DNA of 64,000 bases. Source: an uncultured Pseudomonadota bacterium. Its GTDB lineage: Bacteria; Myxococcota_A; UBA796; CAJQPC01. The notes under the pieces are model-generated. The model was not told the DNA's origin. It worked only from the letters and a program-made list of their open reading frames with translations, and ran no database searches. Location of the stretch: contig CAJXRZ010000018.1 in assembly GCA_913060515.1 (NCBI GenBank), positions 24,667 to 88,666 of the forward strand, in the 5' to 3' direction. The position numbers and the translations under genes were made by a program. Every line of letters starts with the position of its first letter. Within the stretch, counting starts at the first letter, position 1. Of this stretch, positions 44,468 through 53,968 are shown one piece after another.

Positions 44468-44927
44468 GGCCCGGCCCGATGTGGACCCCGAGCGCATCTA
44501 CTTGGTCGGCCACAGCACCGGGGGCACCCACGTGCTGAACGCAGCGGTAGCGGGTGCCCCCGTGCGGGCGGCGTTCTCACTGGGGGGCCGCGCGGATCTG
44601 GTTGAGGTGGCCCTGGATGGAGGCTACGGCAATGAGCCCTTCTCCCTCTCGGACACTGCGCTCTCAGCGATGCGCAGTCCCAACCGATGGGGAGGGAGTC
44701 TCGCAGTTCCAACCTACTATTTCGAGGGGGAGTACGAGTACTATATCGATGCGGTAAGCATGGCCTACTACGCCCCGATGATGGAGGCCCACCTCGTCCC
44801 GGATGCCGATCACTTCAGCTATCTAGGTGCTGTGAAGGCGAACATCACGGAGCAGATCTTGGCGGACAAAGGCACATCCCCCAGCTTCGAGTTCTCTGAG
44901 CGCATGCTCTACCAGATCACCCACTGA
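44424..44927 (+). pseudogene. Truncated alpha/beta hydrolase, C-terminal part only
   Basis: The frame from 44424 overlaps the previous gene. Homology-like sequence starts only at about 44468 (RPDVDPERIYLVGHSTGG), which is the nucleophile-elbow region of prolyl-oligopeptidase-type hydrolases with Ser in GHSTGG. The likely His is in DADHFSYLG. The N-terminal strands and the oxyanion-hole segment are missing and are not found in any frame upstream. The break falls at the stop codon of the lipoprotein gene, which suggests a deletion or a join in the assembly. It could be expressed from the ATG but is probably not a working enzyme. Confidence 0.55.
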
Positions 44928-45503
44928 CTACCAGAGCCGGCCCAAGACCAAGCGGGGGTCCGGGTAGTGCTGGAGAGCGCGGCTGCGATCGGCCGGATCT
45001 ACGGCCCCAGGCATGTCATGGGTCTGCGGGCGCTCCCAGCTCAGCTGGAAGTGCACGTGGGGTGGCCAGCCGCCGTTCTCCCCCTCGGCGCCCAGCCAGC
45101 CAATGACCTCGCCGGCGGAGAAGGTCTCACCGGGCTTGCGCAGGCCAATGCTGCTCTGAGAGAGGTGGCCGTGAAGGGCGAAGAGCGTCCGTCCTCTCAG
45201 ACTGTGTTCGGTCACCACGACGTGCCCGTAGTCGCCGTCGGCCGGGTTGTAGCCCTGGTGGAGTACGCGCCCCTCGCTGAAGGCGTGTACCGCGGTTCCG
45301 ACGGGCCCGCCCAAGTCCACACCGATGTGCAGGTGTCGGCGGCCTCCGAAGAGCTCGGTGGTGTAGAGCCCCGGCCGAAGCTCGTCGTACTTGCCGATGC
45401 TCCAGTGGCTCTTGGCAGGCTCGGGTTTTGGGCCGGAGAGGTCCAGGACCTCGGCCCAAGGGGGAAGGAGCACCACCGGGTGGAATTCGGGTTCGCGTTG
45501 CAT
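44928..45503 (-). CDS. M23-family peptidase-like protein (LytM domain)
   Basis: 191 residues from the ATG at 45503; longer frames upstream run into the divergent lipoprotein gene and are not credible. The LytM zinc site is present: HIGVD (HxxxD) and HVHF (HxH), with a glycine-rich segment GGPVGT between. The family cleaves peptidoglycan cross-links or acts as an activator. No signal peptide is visible, so it may be cytoplasmic or exported in another way. It starts 27 bp from the divergent lipoprotein gene. Confidence 0.82.
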   Translation of the reverse strand: MQREPEFHPVVLLPPWAEVLDLSGPKPEPAKSHWSIGKYDELRPGLYTTELFGGRRHLHIGVDLGGPVGTAVHAFSEGRVLHQGYNPADGDYGHVVVTEHSLRGRTLFALHGHLSQSSIGLRKPGETFSAGEVIGWLGAEGENGGWPPHVHFQLSWERPQTHDMPGAVDPADRSRALQHYPDPRLVLGRLW

Positions 45504-45530
45504 TGCGTTAGGGTGCCACAGGAGGCGCCC

Positions 45531-46112
45531 ATGTGGATGAGCTTGTTGGCCCTGGCATGCAGCGATGCTGAGATCGAAGACACCGAGCCCACGGACACCG
45601 AGGAGGCGGACTCCGACGCGGACGCGGACGCCGACTCGGACACCGACACCGATGCGGACACCGATGTGTACCCGCCCGGTCAAGCCACGTGGATCGTGAG
45701 CCAGCCAGAGGGCGACGTGAAGGTGGAGCTGGACGCTTCGGAGAAGCACTACCTGGAGTGCAAGCGCTCGACGGACGGCAAGGACAAGATGTCCATCATC
45801 CTCTCCAACACGCCCCAGACCGCCAACGCCACGGCCAAGGTCGTGATGGTGGCCTGTCCCTATGGGACGGGTGGAGACTTCAGCCCGCCGCAGTCGGCCA
45901 CCTGCGCGGAGCCCAGCCTGACCTTCTCTTGGACGGGCGAGGATGGCACCTACAGCGCGGACACCAACGCCGAGGACCTGAACTGCGTGGTGAGCCTGAG
46001 CGATGACGGCACCGATTTGAGCGGTACCTTTGGTTGTGCCCCTCTGAAAGTGAGCCTGGGAGATGCGACGGTGGGTGTGAGCGAGGGCAGCTTTACCTGC
46101 CGCTTGCAGTAG
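45531..46112 (+). CDS. Lipoprotein with short signal and acidic spacer
   Basis: 193 residues. AGGAGG six bases before the ATG at 45531 fixes the start. The signal MWMSLLALAC has only nine residues before the Cys and no positive charge. Residues about 15-45 are an Asp/Ala/Ser/Thr spacer. The mature domain (about 50-193) is beta-rich with four Cys (LECKRS, VACPYG, TCAEPS, FTCRLQ among others). No family recognised. An inverted repeat follows at 46134. Confidence 0.72.
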   Translation: MWMSLLALACSDAEIEDTEPTDTEEADSDADADADSDTDTDADTDVYPPGQATWIVSQPEGDVKVELDASEKHYLECKRSTDGKDKMSIILSNTPQTANATAKVVMVACPYGTGGDFSPPQSATCAEPSLTFSWTGEDGTYSADTNAEDLNCVVSLSDDGTDLSGTFGCAPLKVSLGDATVGVSEGSFTCRLQ

Positions 46113-46133
46113 CCCCGGCGCAACCCAAGCAGG

Positions 46134-46157
46134 GGGGTGTCAAGCATCCGACACCCC
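46134..46157. promoter_or_regulatory. Inverted repeat, possible enhancer site
   Basis: GGGGTGTC and GACACCCC form a perfect 8-bp inverted repeat with an 8-base spacer; a further half-site GACACC lies at 46162-46167. It sits about 65 bp upstream of a sigma-54 promoter match, where enhancer-binding proteins usually bind. It could also act as a terminator hairpin for the gene ending at 46112, but there is no T run. Confidence 0.5.
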
Positions 46158-46208
46158 GGCTGACACCTTGAAGCAAGGATAAAACACGGGTTTCGCTGAG
46201 TGCCTCTC

Positions 46209-46224
46209 TGGCACGGCGCCTGCA
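46209..46224 (+). promoter_or_regulatory. Sigma-54 promoter
   Basis: TGGCAC-N5-CTGCA matches the consensus TGGCAC-N5-TTGCA at all but one base, with GG and GC exactly 10 bases apart. Transcription would start near 46235, giving a leader of about 13 bases that includes GGGAG before the ATG at 46248. Confidence 0.68.
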
Positions 46225-46247
46225 GTACGGGTGCGCAGGGAGACCCC

Positions 46248-46703
46248 ATGCGCATCTTGTTGCTGCTCGGCTTGCTTCAGCCTCCGCCCACTCTGAACTG
46301 TCGGCAGCACGCGGCGCTCTGCGCGCTCCTGGGGGGCCAAGCGCAGCGCTTCTCAGAGCGCCTCTGGCGCCTGCAGCAGCAAGGTGTGCCCGACTTGGAC
46401 CAACAAGCCGCCCGCCTCAGAGCGCAGCACAGCGTGGCCTCGGGCGTGGGACAAGGCCCAATGAGCCTGCAGCGGGTTCAGTGGCGCTTGTATGGCGCCC
46501 GTGAGTCCGTGGTCATTGGGCGCTCCTATGAGCTGAGAGAAGGTCTCTGGCTGCCCAGCAGTGTCCGGGTGTGCCTGGACGCTGTAGAGGCCCCAAAGGG
46601 GGGCTCGATCTGCGCAAACGAGGACTATGTGGCTCTGTCCAGCCCCCGGTCTCAAGGGCGGGTGTGCCTGCGCCGTGGGACTCAGGAGCTCTGCTTGAAC
46701 TGA
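46248..46703 (+). CDS. Small secreted protein with six cysteines, under a sigma-54 promoter
   Basis: 151 residues with GGGAG before the ATG. The N-terminus MRILLLLGLLQ is a short signal. Six Cys (C18 and C25, two near residues 107-118, two near the end) could form three disulphide bonds. The rest is rich in Gln, Arg and Leu. No family recognised. The sigma-54 promoter and upstream inverted repeat suggest tight control, for example during development or starvation (inference). Its end overlaps uvrC by 22 bp on the opposite strand. Confidence 0.65.
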   Translation: MRILLLLGLLQPPPTLNCRQHAALCALLGGQAQRFSERLWRLQQQGVPDLDQQAARLRAQHSVASGVGQGPMSLQRVQWRLYGARESVVIGRSYELREGLWLPSSVRVCLDAVEAPKGGSICANEDYVALSSPRSQGRVCLRRGTQELCLN

Positions 46704-48517
46704 GCCTGCAGGCTCTGGAAGATCTGCTCGGCCATGCCGGCGCCGATGCCGTTGACTTGGGCGATCTCCGCCGCGTTGGCGTCCTTGACCCGCTTGAGGC
46801 TGCCAAAGTGGGTGAGCAGGGCCTTGCGGCGCTTCGGGCCCACCCCAGGGAGCTGCTCCAGTGCGCTGGCCAGAGTGCTCTTGTTCCGGGTGCGCCGGTG
46901 AAAGGCGATGGCGAAGCGGTGGCTCTCATTCCGGATGTGGCGCAGCACGTTGAGGGCGGGGTGGTTGTCCGGCAGACGCACCGCCTCTTTGATGTCCGGC
47001 AGAATGATCTTGTCCACGGCGTCGAACTCGCCCCGGCGCTTCTCGGTCTTGGGCTTGGCCAGGCCGATGACCGGCTGCCCCTCCATGCCCAGCTCACCCA
47101 GGACCCCCAGGGCCACGTTGAGCTGACCGCGTCCACCGTCCACCACGAGCAGGTCGGGAAACACGCCGTCCTCGGCGGCCCGGGTGAAGCGCCGGGTGAG
47201 CACCTCGGCCATGGAGGCGTAGTCATCGGAGCCCACCACCGTCTTGATGCGGTAGTGGCGGTAGTGCTTTTTGGCCGGGGCGCCGTCGATGAAGACCACG
47301 CAGCTGGCGACCGGGTTCTCCCCTTGGATGTTGGAGTTGTCCACGCACTCGATGCGGTGGGGAGGCTCCTCGAGTCCCAAGAGCTCGGCCAAGGCGTTCA
47401 GTGCATAGGAGCGCCGGTCCTCGTCGCTGACCTGACGGCGGAAACGGTCCCTGGCGTTGTGCAAGGCCAGCTCCATGACCCGGGCCTTGTCGCCGCGCTG
47501 TGGGACCTTGAGCACCACCTTGCCGCGGCGGCGCTCGCCCAAGACCTCAGCCAGGACCTCGGAGGCCTCTGGCAGCTCTGGCAGCAGGATCTCCGGCGGA
47601 ATGTCGTCGTCTTGGTAGTAGGTGTTCAACCATGCGCTGAGCAGCTCGGGAAGGCTGCCGCGGGCGCCGTCAAAGCGCAGGTGGGAAGGCTCTTTTACGC
47701 TGCCCTCGCGCACGGGGAGCACGCAGAGACTGCCCCGGTCCCCTTCCATGAAGACGCCCCAGACATCCCGGTCCCCCAGGCGGCGATCCACGACCGTCTG
47801 CTTCTCCAGAGTCTGCCGGATCTCTTGGGCCAGGTCGCGCAAGCGGGCGGCTTCCTCGAAGTTCTCCTCCTCGGCGGCGCTGACCATGCGGGTCTCCAGG
47901 CGCTTGATCAGGTCCCCGCGCTTGCCCTTGAGCAGCAGCATGCTCTCGCTGACCAGCTCGTCGTACTCGGACTTGGTGGTCAGACCGTCTACGCAGGGGC
48001 CCACACAGCGGCCCATTTGGTAGAGCAAACAAGGGGTCTTGCGGCTCTTGAGTACCTGGTCGGAGCAGGTGCGCAGGGGGAAGCTGCGCTGCAGCCAGGC
48101 CAGGGTCTTGCGAGCCTTGGACGCTGAACTGTAGGGGCCAAAGGTCACGCTGCCGGGCCGGATCTGGCGCACCAAGCGGTACCTGGGCCAGCGGTGCTTG
48201 GGGTTGATGGCCAGGTGCAGGAAGTTCTTGTCGTCGCGCAGCTTGACGTTGTAGGGCGGATTGTGCTGCTTGATCAGGGAGTTCTCCAGGATCAAGGCCT
48301 CTTTCTCCGTGTCCACCAAGACAACGTCGATGGCCCCGGCGCTGGCCACCATGTGGGGCACCATCATGCGCTCGTCGTGGCCGCTCAGGTACTGCTTGAC
48401 CCGGGCCCGCAGGTTCTTGGCCTTGCCCACGTAGAGCACGTCGCCGGCCCTGTCCCGGAAGAGGTAGACCCCCGGTCCGGTGGGCAGTCTCGCAGCGCTC
48501 TCTTCCAGGGTGGCCAT
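46682..48517 (-). CDS. uvrC: Excinuclease ABC subunit C
   Basis: 611 residues, the usual length. UvrC makes both cuts around a DNA lesion in nucleotide excision repair after loading by UvrAB. Domains in order: GIY-YIG nuclease (about 10-95; GVYLFRD, VLYVGKA, Glu of TEKEALILE), a Cys cluster (CLLYQMGRCVGPC), UVR domain (about 200-235), RNase H-like nuclease (about 370-535; ECVDNSNIQG, DLLVVDGG, and NESHRFA) and two helix-hairpin-helix motifs (LPGVGPKRRKALL, VNGIGAGMA). I use the ATG at 48517; a TTG three codons earlier is possible. It follows the small 48535 gene by 17 bp. Confidence 0.97.
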   Translation of the reverse strand: MATLEESAARLPTGPGVYLFRDRAGDVLYVGKAKNLRARVKQYLSGHDERMMVPHMVASAGAIDVVLVDTEKEALILENSLIKQHNPPYNVKLRDDKNFLHLAINPKHRWPRYRLVRQIRPGSVTFGPYSSASKARKTLAWLQRSFPLRTCSDQVLKSRKTPCLLYQMGRCVGPCVDGLTTKSEYDELVSESMLLLKGKRGDLIKRLETRMVSAAEEENFEEAARLRDLAQEIRQTLEKQTVVDRRLGDRDVWGVFMEGDRGSLCVLPVREGSVKEPSHLRFDGARGSLPELLSAWLNTYYQDDDIPPEILLPELPEASEVLAEVLGERRRGKVVLKVPQRGDKARVMELALHNARDRFRRQVSDEDRRSYALNALAELLGLEEPPHRIECVDNSNIQGENPVASCVVFIDGAPAKKHYRHYRIKTVVGSDDYASMAEVLTRRFTRAAEDGVFPDLLVVDGGRGQLNVALGVLGELGMEGQPVIGLAKPKTEKRRGEFDAVDKIILPDIKEAVRLPDNHPALNVLRHIRNESHRFAIAFHRRTRNKSTLASALEQLPGVGPKRRKALLTHFGSLKRVKDANAAEIAQVNGIGAGMAEQIFQSLQAQFKQSS

Positions 48518-48534
48518 GCCCCCCAACTAACCCG

Positions 48535-48831
48535 CTACACACCCAAGCCGGGGCGATTGTGGCGGTAGCGTTCCTGCAGCCAGCCGGCGTACCAGCTGGG
48601 CCAATCCGCGCCTGGGGCGTCGCCGCGTTGGGCGATGTCGGCCTGGACCAGCAGGGAGATCAAGTGACTCAAAGTCATGGTTGAACCAAGAACTTTGTTC
48701 ACAGAGTCATGGACGGATTGGGCCAGATACAGGGGCCATTCCAAGGGGCTGGTGCCGTGCTCGACGTGTACTGCCGTGATGCCGGCTCGGAGCAGGCGGG
48801 TGAGCTCTGCGTGTTGTTCTTCAGCGGTCAT
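48535..48831 (-). CDS. Small hypothetical protein upstream of uvrC
   Basis: 98 residues from an ATG at 48831 with a weak ribosome site (AGGGTAG). It has no signal or membrane segment. The sequence is mostly helical with several Trp and His residues near the end ([12 protein letters not shown]). It precedes uvrC by 17 bp and is probably on the same message. It is divergent from the FHA regulator, 21 bp apart. Confidence 0.6.
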   Translation of the reverse strand: MTAEEQHAELTRLLRAGITAVHVEHGTSPLEWPLYLAQSVHDSVNKVLGSTMTLSHLISLLVQADIAQRGDAPGADWPSWYAGWLQERYRHNRPGLGV

Positions 48832-48852
48832 GCCCTATGCTACCCTCTGGCC

Positions 48853-50462
<1,610 letters not shown>

Positions 50463-50466
<4 letters not shown>

Positions 50467-51002
50467 GCCGCGCTGCCCTGGCTCTCAGGGAGATCCGTCT
50501 CGATGGGGATCGCCAGGCCCCGCCAAGCAGCGGCGCACCAGGCGACGATGGCGATGCATCCCCAGCTCAAGCCCAGGACCACGCCGGCGTCCACCAGGCC
50601 GCGCCAGGGCTGAGGCAGCAGGCGCACCATGAGAACCAGAGCGCTCACACCGATGAGCAGCCACCAGGACACGAGGAGGCGCTTCTTGGTGGCGCGGATC
50701 AAGCCCATGGCGAACATGGGCGCGAGCAAGAGCTCCAGGACCCGTGGATTCTGTGCCAAGTGTTGGGTGCGCGCGACGACGCGCGGGGCGAAGGCCTTCT
50801 GAAAGCCGCGATAGCCTTCGAAGTAGGCCATAAAGCCGAGCCAACCCAAGCCGGCCCCGATCTGCAGGGGGCTTAGGGGGTGTTCAAAGGCCTGGAGAAC
50901 CTTGGGGAACAAGGCCCAGACGGCCCGGCCGCAGAGAAGTAAGACGCCGCCTACTCCCCAGCACCAAGCCAGAGCTTTGGCGAAGCTCAGCGGATGAACC
51001 AC
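50463..51002 (-). CDS. Small integral membrane protein
   Basis: 179 residues from a GTG at 51002, which lies 16 bases inside the end of the upstream gene. Four membrane segments are visible (about residues 10-30, 47-63, 107-130, 140-165). A basic loop with ATKKR follows the middle segment. No family recognised. Its TAG stop overlaps the TAG of the convergent regulator gene within CTAG. Confidence 0.6.
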
Positions 51003-51361
51003 GCGAAGATGGTGTCATCGTCGGAGGTCGGCAGGTCTTCCAACTGGCTGCGAACCTTGCGCAGGATGCCAAGGGCCTTGCCCGCATCAGCGGCCAAGTT
51101 GGCAGGCACGTAGACCTTGTCTTCGTGCTTCATGTAGTTGTAGATCTCGTCCACCTTGCGGAAGGTCACCTCGAAGCCTGCAGCTTCCAGGCGCTTGATG
51201 GCGTTCTTGCCATCTCCCGCGCCGGCCTGGTCATAGATGACCTGGACCTTGCCGGAGGACTTGGCTGGCGCCGCCTCCTTCTTTGCAGGTGCCTCGGCAG
51301 CCTTTGCAGGTGCCGGTGCTGGGGTCTTGGCGGGGGCGGACTTGTCAGTGGCTTTGCTCAT
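50987..51361 (-). CDS. Protein with Lys/Ala/Pro-rich tail and LytR-C-like domain
   Basis: 124 residues. Residues 1-37 are almost all Lys, Ala, Pro and Ser, with repeated KAAEAPAKKEA-type units. The remaining 85 residues (VQVIYDQAGAG, GFEVTFRKVDEI, KVYVPANLAADAGKAL) resemble the C-terminal domain of LytR/CpsA/Psr proteins. No signal peptide. No ribosome site; a good -10 (TAATAT) ends seven bases before the ATG, so the message may be leaderless. The downstream membrane protein gene overlaps it by 16 bases. Confidence 0.62.
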   Translation of the reverse strand: MSKATDKSAPAKTPAPAPAKAAEAPAKKEAAPAKSSGKVQVIYDQAGAGDGKNAIKRLEAAGFEVTFRKVDEIYNYMKHEDKVYVPANLAADAGKALGILRKVRSQLEDLPTSDDDTIFAWFIR

Positions 51362-51368
51362 GCCGGGA

Positions 51369-51374
51369 ATATTA
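51369..51374 (-). promoter_or_regulatory. Possible -10 element for a leaderless message
   Basis: TAATAT on the minus strand lies 7 bases before the ATG at 51361, so transcription would begin at or near the start codon. No convincing -35 is seen. Confidence 0.35.
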
Positions 51375-51442
51375 GGCCAAGCCCGGCCTGCGATCCAGCG
51401 GCGGTGGGACTTTTCATCACTTTGTGCCGCTTTGTTCCGCCC

Positions 51443-51847
51443 TTAGTCCTCGGGCACGGTCGCCACGCGCATGGCCGGGTCCTGTAGGGCGTCGGCTCTG
51501 TGCCAGAGCACAGCGATGCGGCCCAGCTCGTCTAGAGAAAAGCGCCACCACCCGCGGTTGAGGAAATTCAGGATTTCGACGCGGTATCGGGCCCTGAAGT
51601 GTGTGCCGTCGTCCTCGGCTTGAAGGGACTCGATCACGAACACGCTGTGCCGGTTGGCGCCTTGGGCCCAAGCGGTGATCGTCTCCAGGCCATCAAGGAT
51701 CTCCACCACGCTGTCAATGCGGGTTCCCCACCCATGGCGGCGCACTTGTCCGTTGGGGCCCATCGCAGCCCCGAAGCGCTCGACGTCCATCGGCTGGCTG
51801 AGGGCTTGGGCCCAGGCGTGAATGGCTTGGCTGGCGCGCTCGCTCAT
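51443..51847 (-). CDS. SnoaL/NTF2-like fold protein
   Basis: 134 residues; the ATG at 51847 follows GAGG. The pattern of an N-terminal helix (ASQAIHAWAQALSQP), an Asp-rich turn, and then long strands (HSVFVIESLQAED, HFRARYRVEILNF, WWRFSLDELGRIAVLWHR) is that of SnoaL/NTF2-like small-molecule or nucleic-acid-unrelated folds, often used by ketosteroid-isomerase-type enzymes. The catalytic Asp/Tyr pair cannot be assigned. Function unknown. Confidence 0.65.
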   Translation of the reverse strand: MSERASQAIHAWAQALSQPMDVERFGAAMGPNGQVRRHGWGTRIDSVVEILDGLETITAWAQGANRHSVFVIESLQAEDDGTHFRARYRVEILNFLNRGWWRFSLDELGRIAVLWHRADALQDPAMRVATVPED

Positions 51848-51913
51848 GACCTCGTCCTCGCAGGAGGCAGAGCTAACCTTTCCGGAGGCCCAAGTCGGCG
51901 TTAGGTCAGAGGG

Positions 51914-52930
51914 GTGCATTGGTTCGTGACCATCCCCCTCGGCGTTGTGTTTGTCGGCATCTTCTTTTGGATGAAGCCGTGGGAGACCCAACAGATCAGC
52001 TCCTCCGACGGAGAGGCCACCCCTCAGCCTCAGTCCTCTCGGGTCTCAAAGAGCAGCCAGAGCCGGACCGCCCGCAGCGATTCGTGGCGGCAGGGGGAGG
52101 ATCTAAAGCGCTACCCACGGCGCTTGGCAGAGCTGGAGCGCCAGCTCGAAGAGCAGCACGAGGCCGCCGAGCTGCAGCATGAGCACCTGGGCAACAAGCT
52201 GGAGCAGATCTCCGCGAAAGAGGGCCGCGAGGAGCTGGTGGCCCGCTACGAGGGTGACCTGGGCTTGCTCGAGCGCCGCACCGAGGTGACCCAGCGGGTC
52301 TTGGGCACGGTGTGGAAGACTCGGGCGATCCTGCATCTTCGCGTTCACTTGGCCATCGCCGCCCGCCAGCGTCCGGATCTGGCGCACCTGCCGCCTCCCC
52401 TGGATGTGGACTCCGGTGATCTAGAGCAAGCCGCCCGCTCCTACACCCGCGCCTGCATCGAGGTGCGCACCTTCGTGGAGACCCTGGACAGCCTGATGGG
52501 TGGGGTGGACCAGGTCGTTCCGCCGGAGCCGGAGATCGCCGAGGTTCAGGAGTCTGACCGCGCATCCATCGCTCAGGAAGTGTCCGCAGTCGAGGGCACA
52601 CTGGCCTCGCTTCGGGAGCGCATGGACAGCTTGGCCGACACCCTGGACTACTTGGGTGACCGCTTCCGAACCCAGCGCGTGGTCGAATCTGGCTCCCTCT
52701 CTCTCTCCCTGGGTCCAGAAGGCGAGGCGCTCCTGGACGAGGTCACCTCGGCCCTCTCGCAGCTCGATGAGCTCTCGGCTGTTGGGGACAAGGGCCTGGC
52801 AGATGCCGCTGTAGACGGCCTGACAGAAGACATCGCCAACCTGGAGCAGGTGGGCTTGGATGGCTTGGCAGAGGCCGAGGCGCACTTGGAAGTGCAGCAG
52901 CTCTTGGCCCAGTTCAGCTCTCGAAGCTGA
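51914..52930 (+). CDS. Membrane-anchored coiled-coil protein
   Basis: 338 residues from a GTG; GAGGG lies very close upstream. One membrane segment at residues 4-20 is followed by a Ser/Gln-rich linker (about 28-58), then long heptad-type helices (about 65-330, rich in Glu, Leu and Arg) that predict coiled coils. No enzyme motif. It may be a cell-envelope scaffold. The next gene starts 51 bp later. Confidence 0.68.
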   Translation: MHWFVTIPLGVVFVGIFFWMKPWETQQISSSDGEATPQPQSSRVSKSSQSRTARSDSWRQGEDLKRYPRRLAELERQLEEQHEAAELQHEHLGNKLEQISAKEGREELVARYEGDLGLLERRTEVTQRVLGTVWKTRAILHLRVHLAIAARQRPDLAHLPPPLDVDSGDLEQAARSYTRACIEVRTFVETLDSLMGGVDQVVPPEPEIAEVQESDRASIAQEVSAVEGTLASLRERMDSLADTLDYLGDRFRTQRVVESGSLSLSLGPEGEALLDEVTSALSQLDELSAVGDKGLADAAVDGLTEDIANLEQVGLDGLAEAEAHLEVQQLLAQFSSRS

Positions 52931-52981
52931 GATCTCCATACGCCGAGAGGGTGTAGACTTCCCAACCTAGGGAGGTGGGTG

Positions 52982-53968
52982 ATGCTCGCGATGGTGTTGT
53001 TTGGGGGAGTGGCCTTTGGGAGTCCGGCGACGGACTACATAGCCACTCAGTTGCAGATAGATTCGCGACTCGTAGAGTTGTACCTCCACTATACGGCAAG
53101 CATTATTGGCGCCCAGCCGGATCCAGATCAGGCCCTTGCGGTCGCTCAACAGGAGGCCCAGGCCGTCTTGAGAGATGCGGAGGCCTTGGAGGAGTGGGCC
53201 GGTGGCGACCAAGGCTTGAGCGCCGCGGTGACCCAGCGCGCGGAGCACAGTGTTCTCTGGTTCGAGCAAACCTTGCCCACCATGATCTCCCTGGACTCCG
53301 GTCCCCATCCACGAGACGCCGATCAGCTCCAGTTTGAGACTCTGCTTCACCTCTCCGAGGTCACGGAGATCCAAGACGTGGATCGCATCAACGACGCCTT
53401 GTCAGCCTTCGCGGCCAACAACCGGGTTCTGATGGAAGACCCCGATCTGGTCGTGGATCCGCCCGAATGGCGCGTAGAGCTCCCTGGAAAGCCCAGCGCG
53501 CTGCCCTGCGTGGTTCGGGTGAACTTTGCCATCGCCCACAACAACGAGATGGTGATCCTCCAGGACCAAGTGCTCGATGAGTGGAACGCGGGCATCGAGA
53601 TGGAAGCCCTGGCCCTGATCGCTCACCGCTCCGAGCTGGAGAAGGCGGTCATGGAGATTCAGGCGGTGCCGGCTTGGATGGGGGATGCCACGCTGACTGC
53701 AGCGCTCTCGGCCAATGGGCAAGGCTTGTTGGAGCTCTACGGGCTGATGATTCAAGCCGCTGAGCTGGACCTGCGTCTCTTCCTCTTCGGCAAGAAGCGG
53801 CGGCAACGGGACGCCTTGGTGGACCAGGTCAATGAGAGCGTGGAGCCCCTGAACGCTGCGGTCCAGGCAGCCTGGACCGACTTCGGCGAGGGATGGCGCA
53901 TCGCGGAGCGAGACCAGTACTTGGAGGAGCTCGCGCAGTGGACGCTGGAGCAGGGGGGGCTTCAATGA
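52982..53968 (+). CDS. Secreted two-copy PxWxG repeat protein
   Basis: 328 residues. GGAGG six bases before the ATG at 52982 fixes the start; a GTG one codon earlier is less likely. A short signal (MLAMVLFGGVAFG) leads into two copies of a roughly 160-residue helical unit marked by a Trp-containing turn: EEWAGGDQGL (Trp72) and VPAWMGDATL (Trp232), each followed by a long helix. The same unit occurs four times in the next gene, which overlaps by ATGA. I know of no family with this pattern. Probably periplasmic. Confidence 0.68.
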   Translation: MLAMVLFGGVAFGSPATDYIATQLQIDSRLVELYLHYTASIIGAQPDPDQALAVAQQEAQAVLRDAEALEEWAGGDQGLSAAVTQRAEHSVLWFEQTLPTMISLDSGPHPRDADQLQFETLLHLSEVTEIQDVDRINDALSAFAANNRVLMEDPDLVVDPPEWRVELPGKPSALPCVVRVNFAIAHNNEMVILQDQVLDEWNAGIEMEALALIAHRSELEKAVMEIQAVPAWMGDATLTAALSANGQGLLELYGLMIQAAELDLRLFLFGKKRRQRDALVDQVNESVEPLNAAVQAAWTDFGEGWRIAERDQYLEELAQWTLEQGGLQ

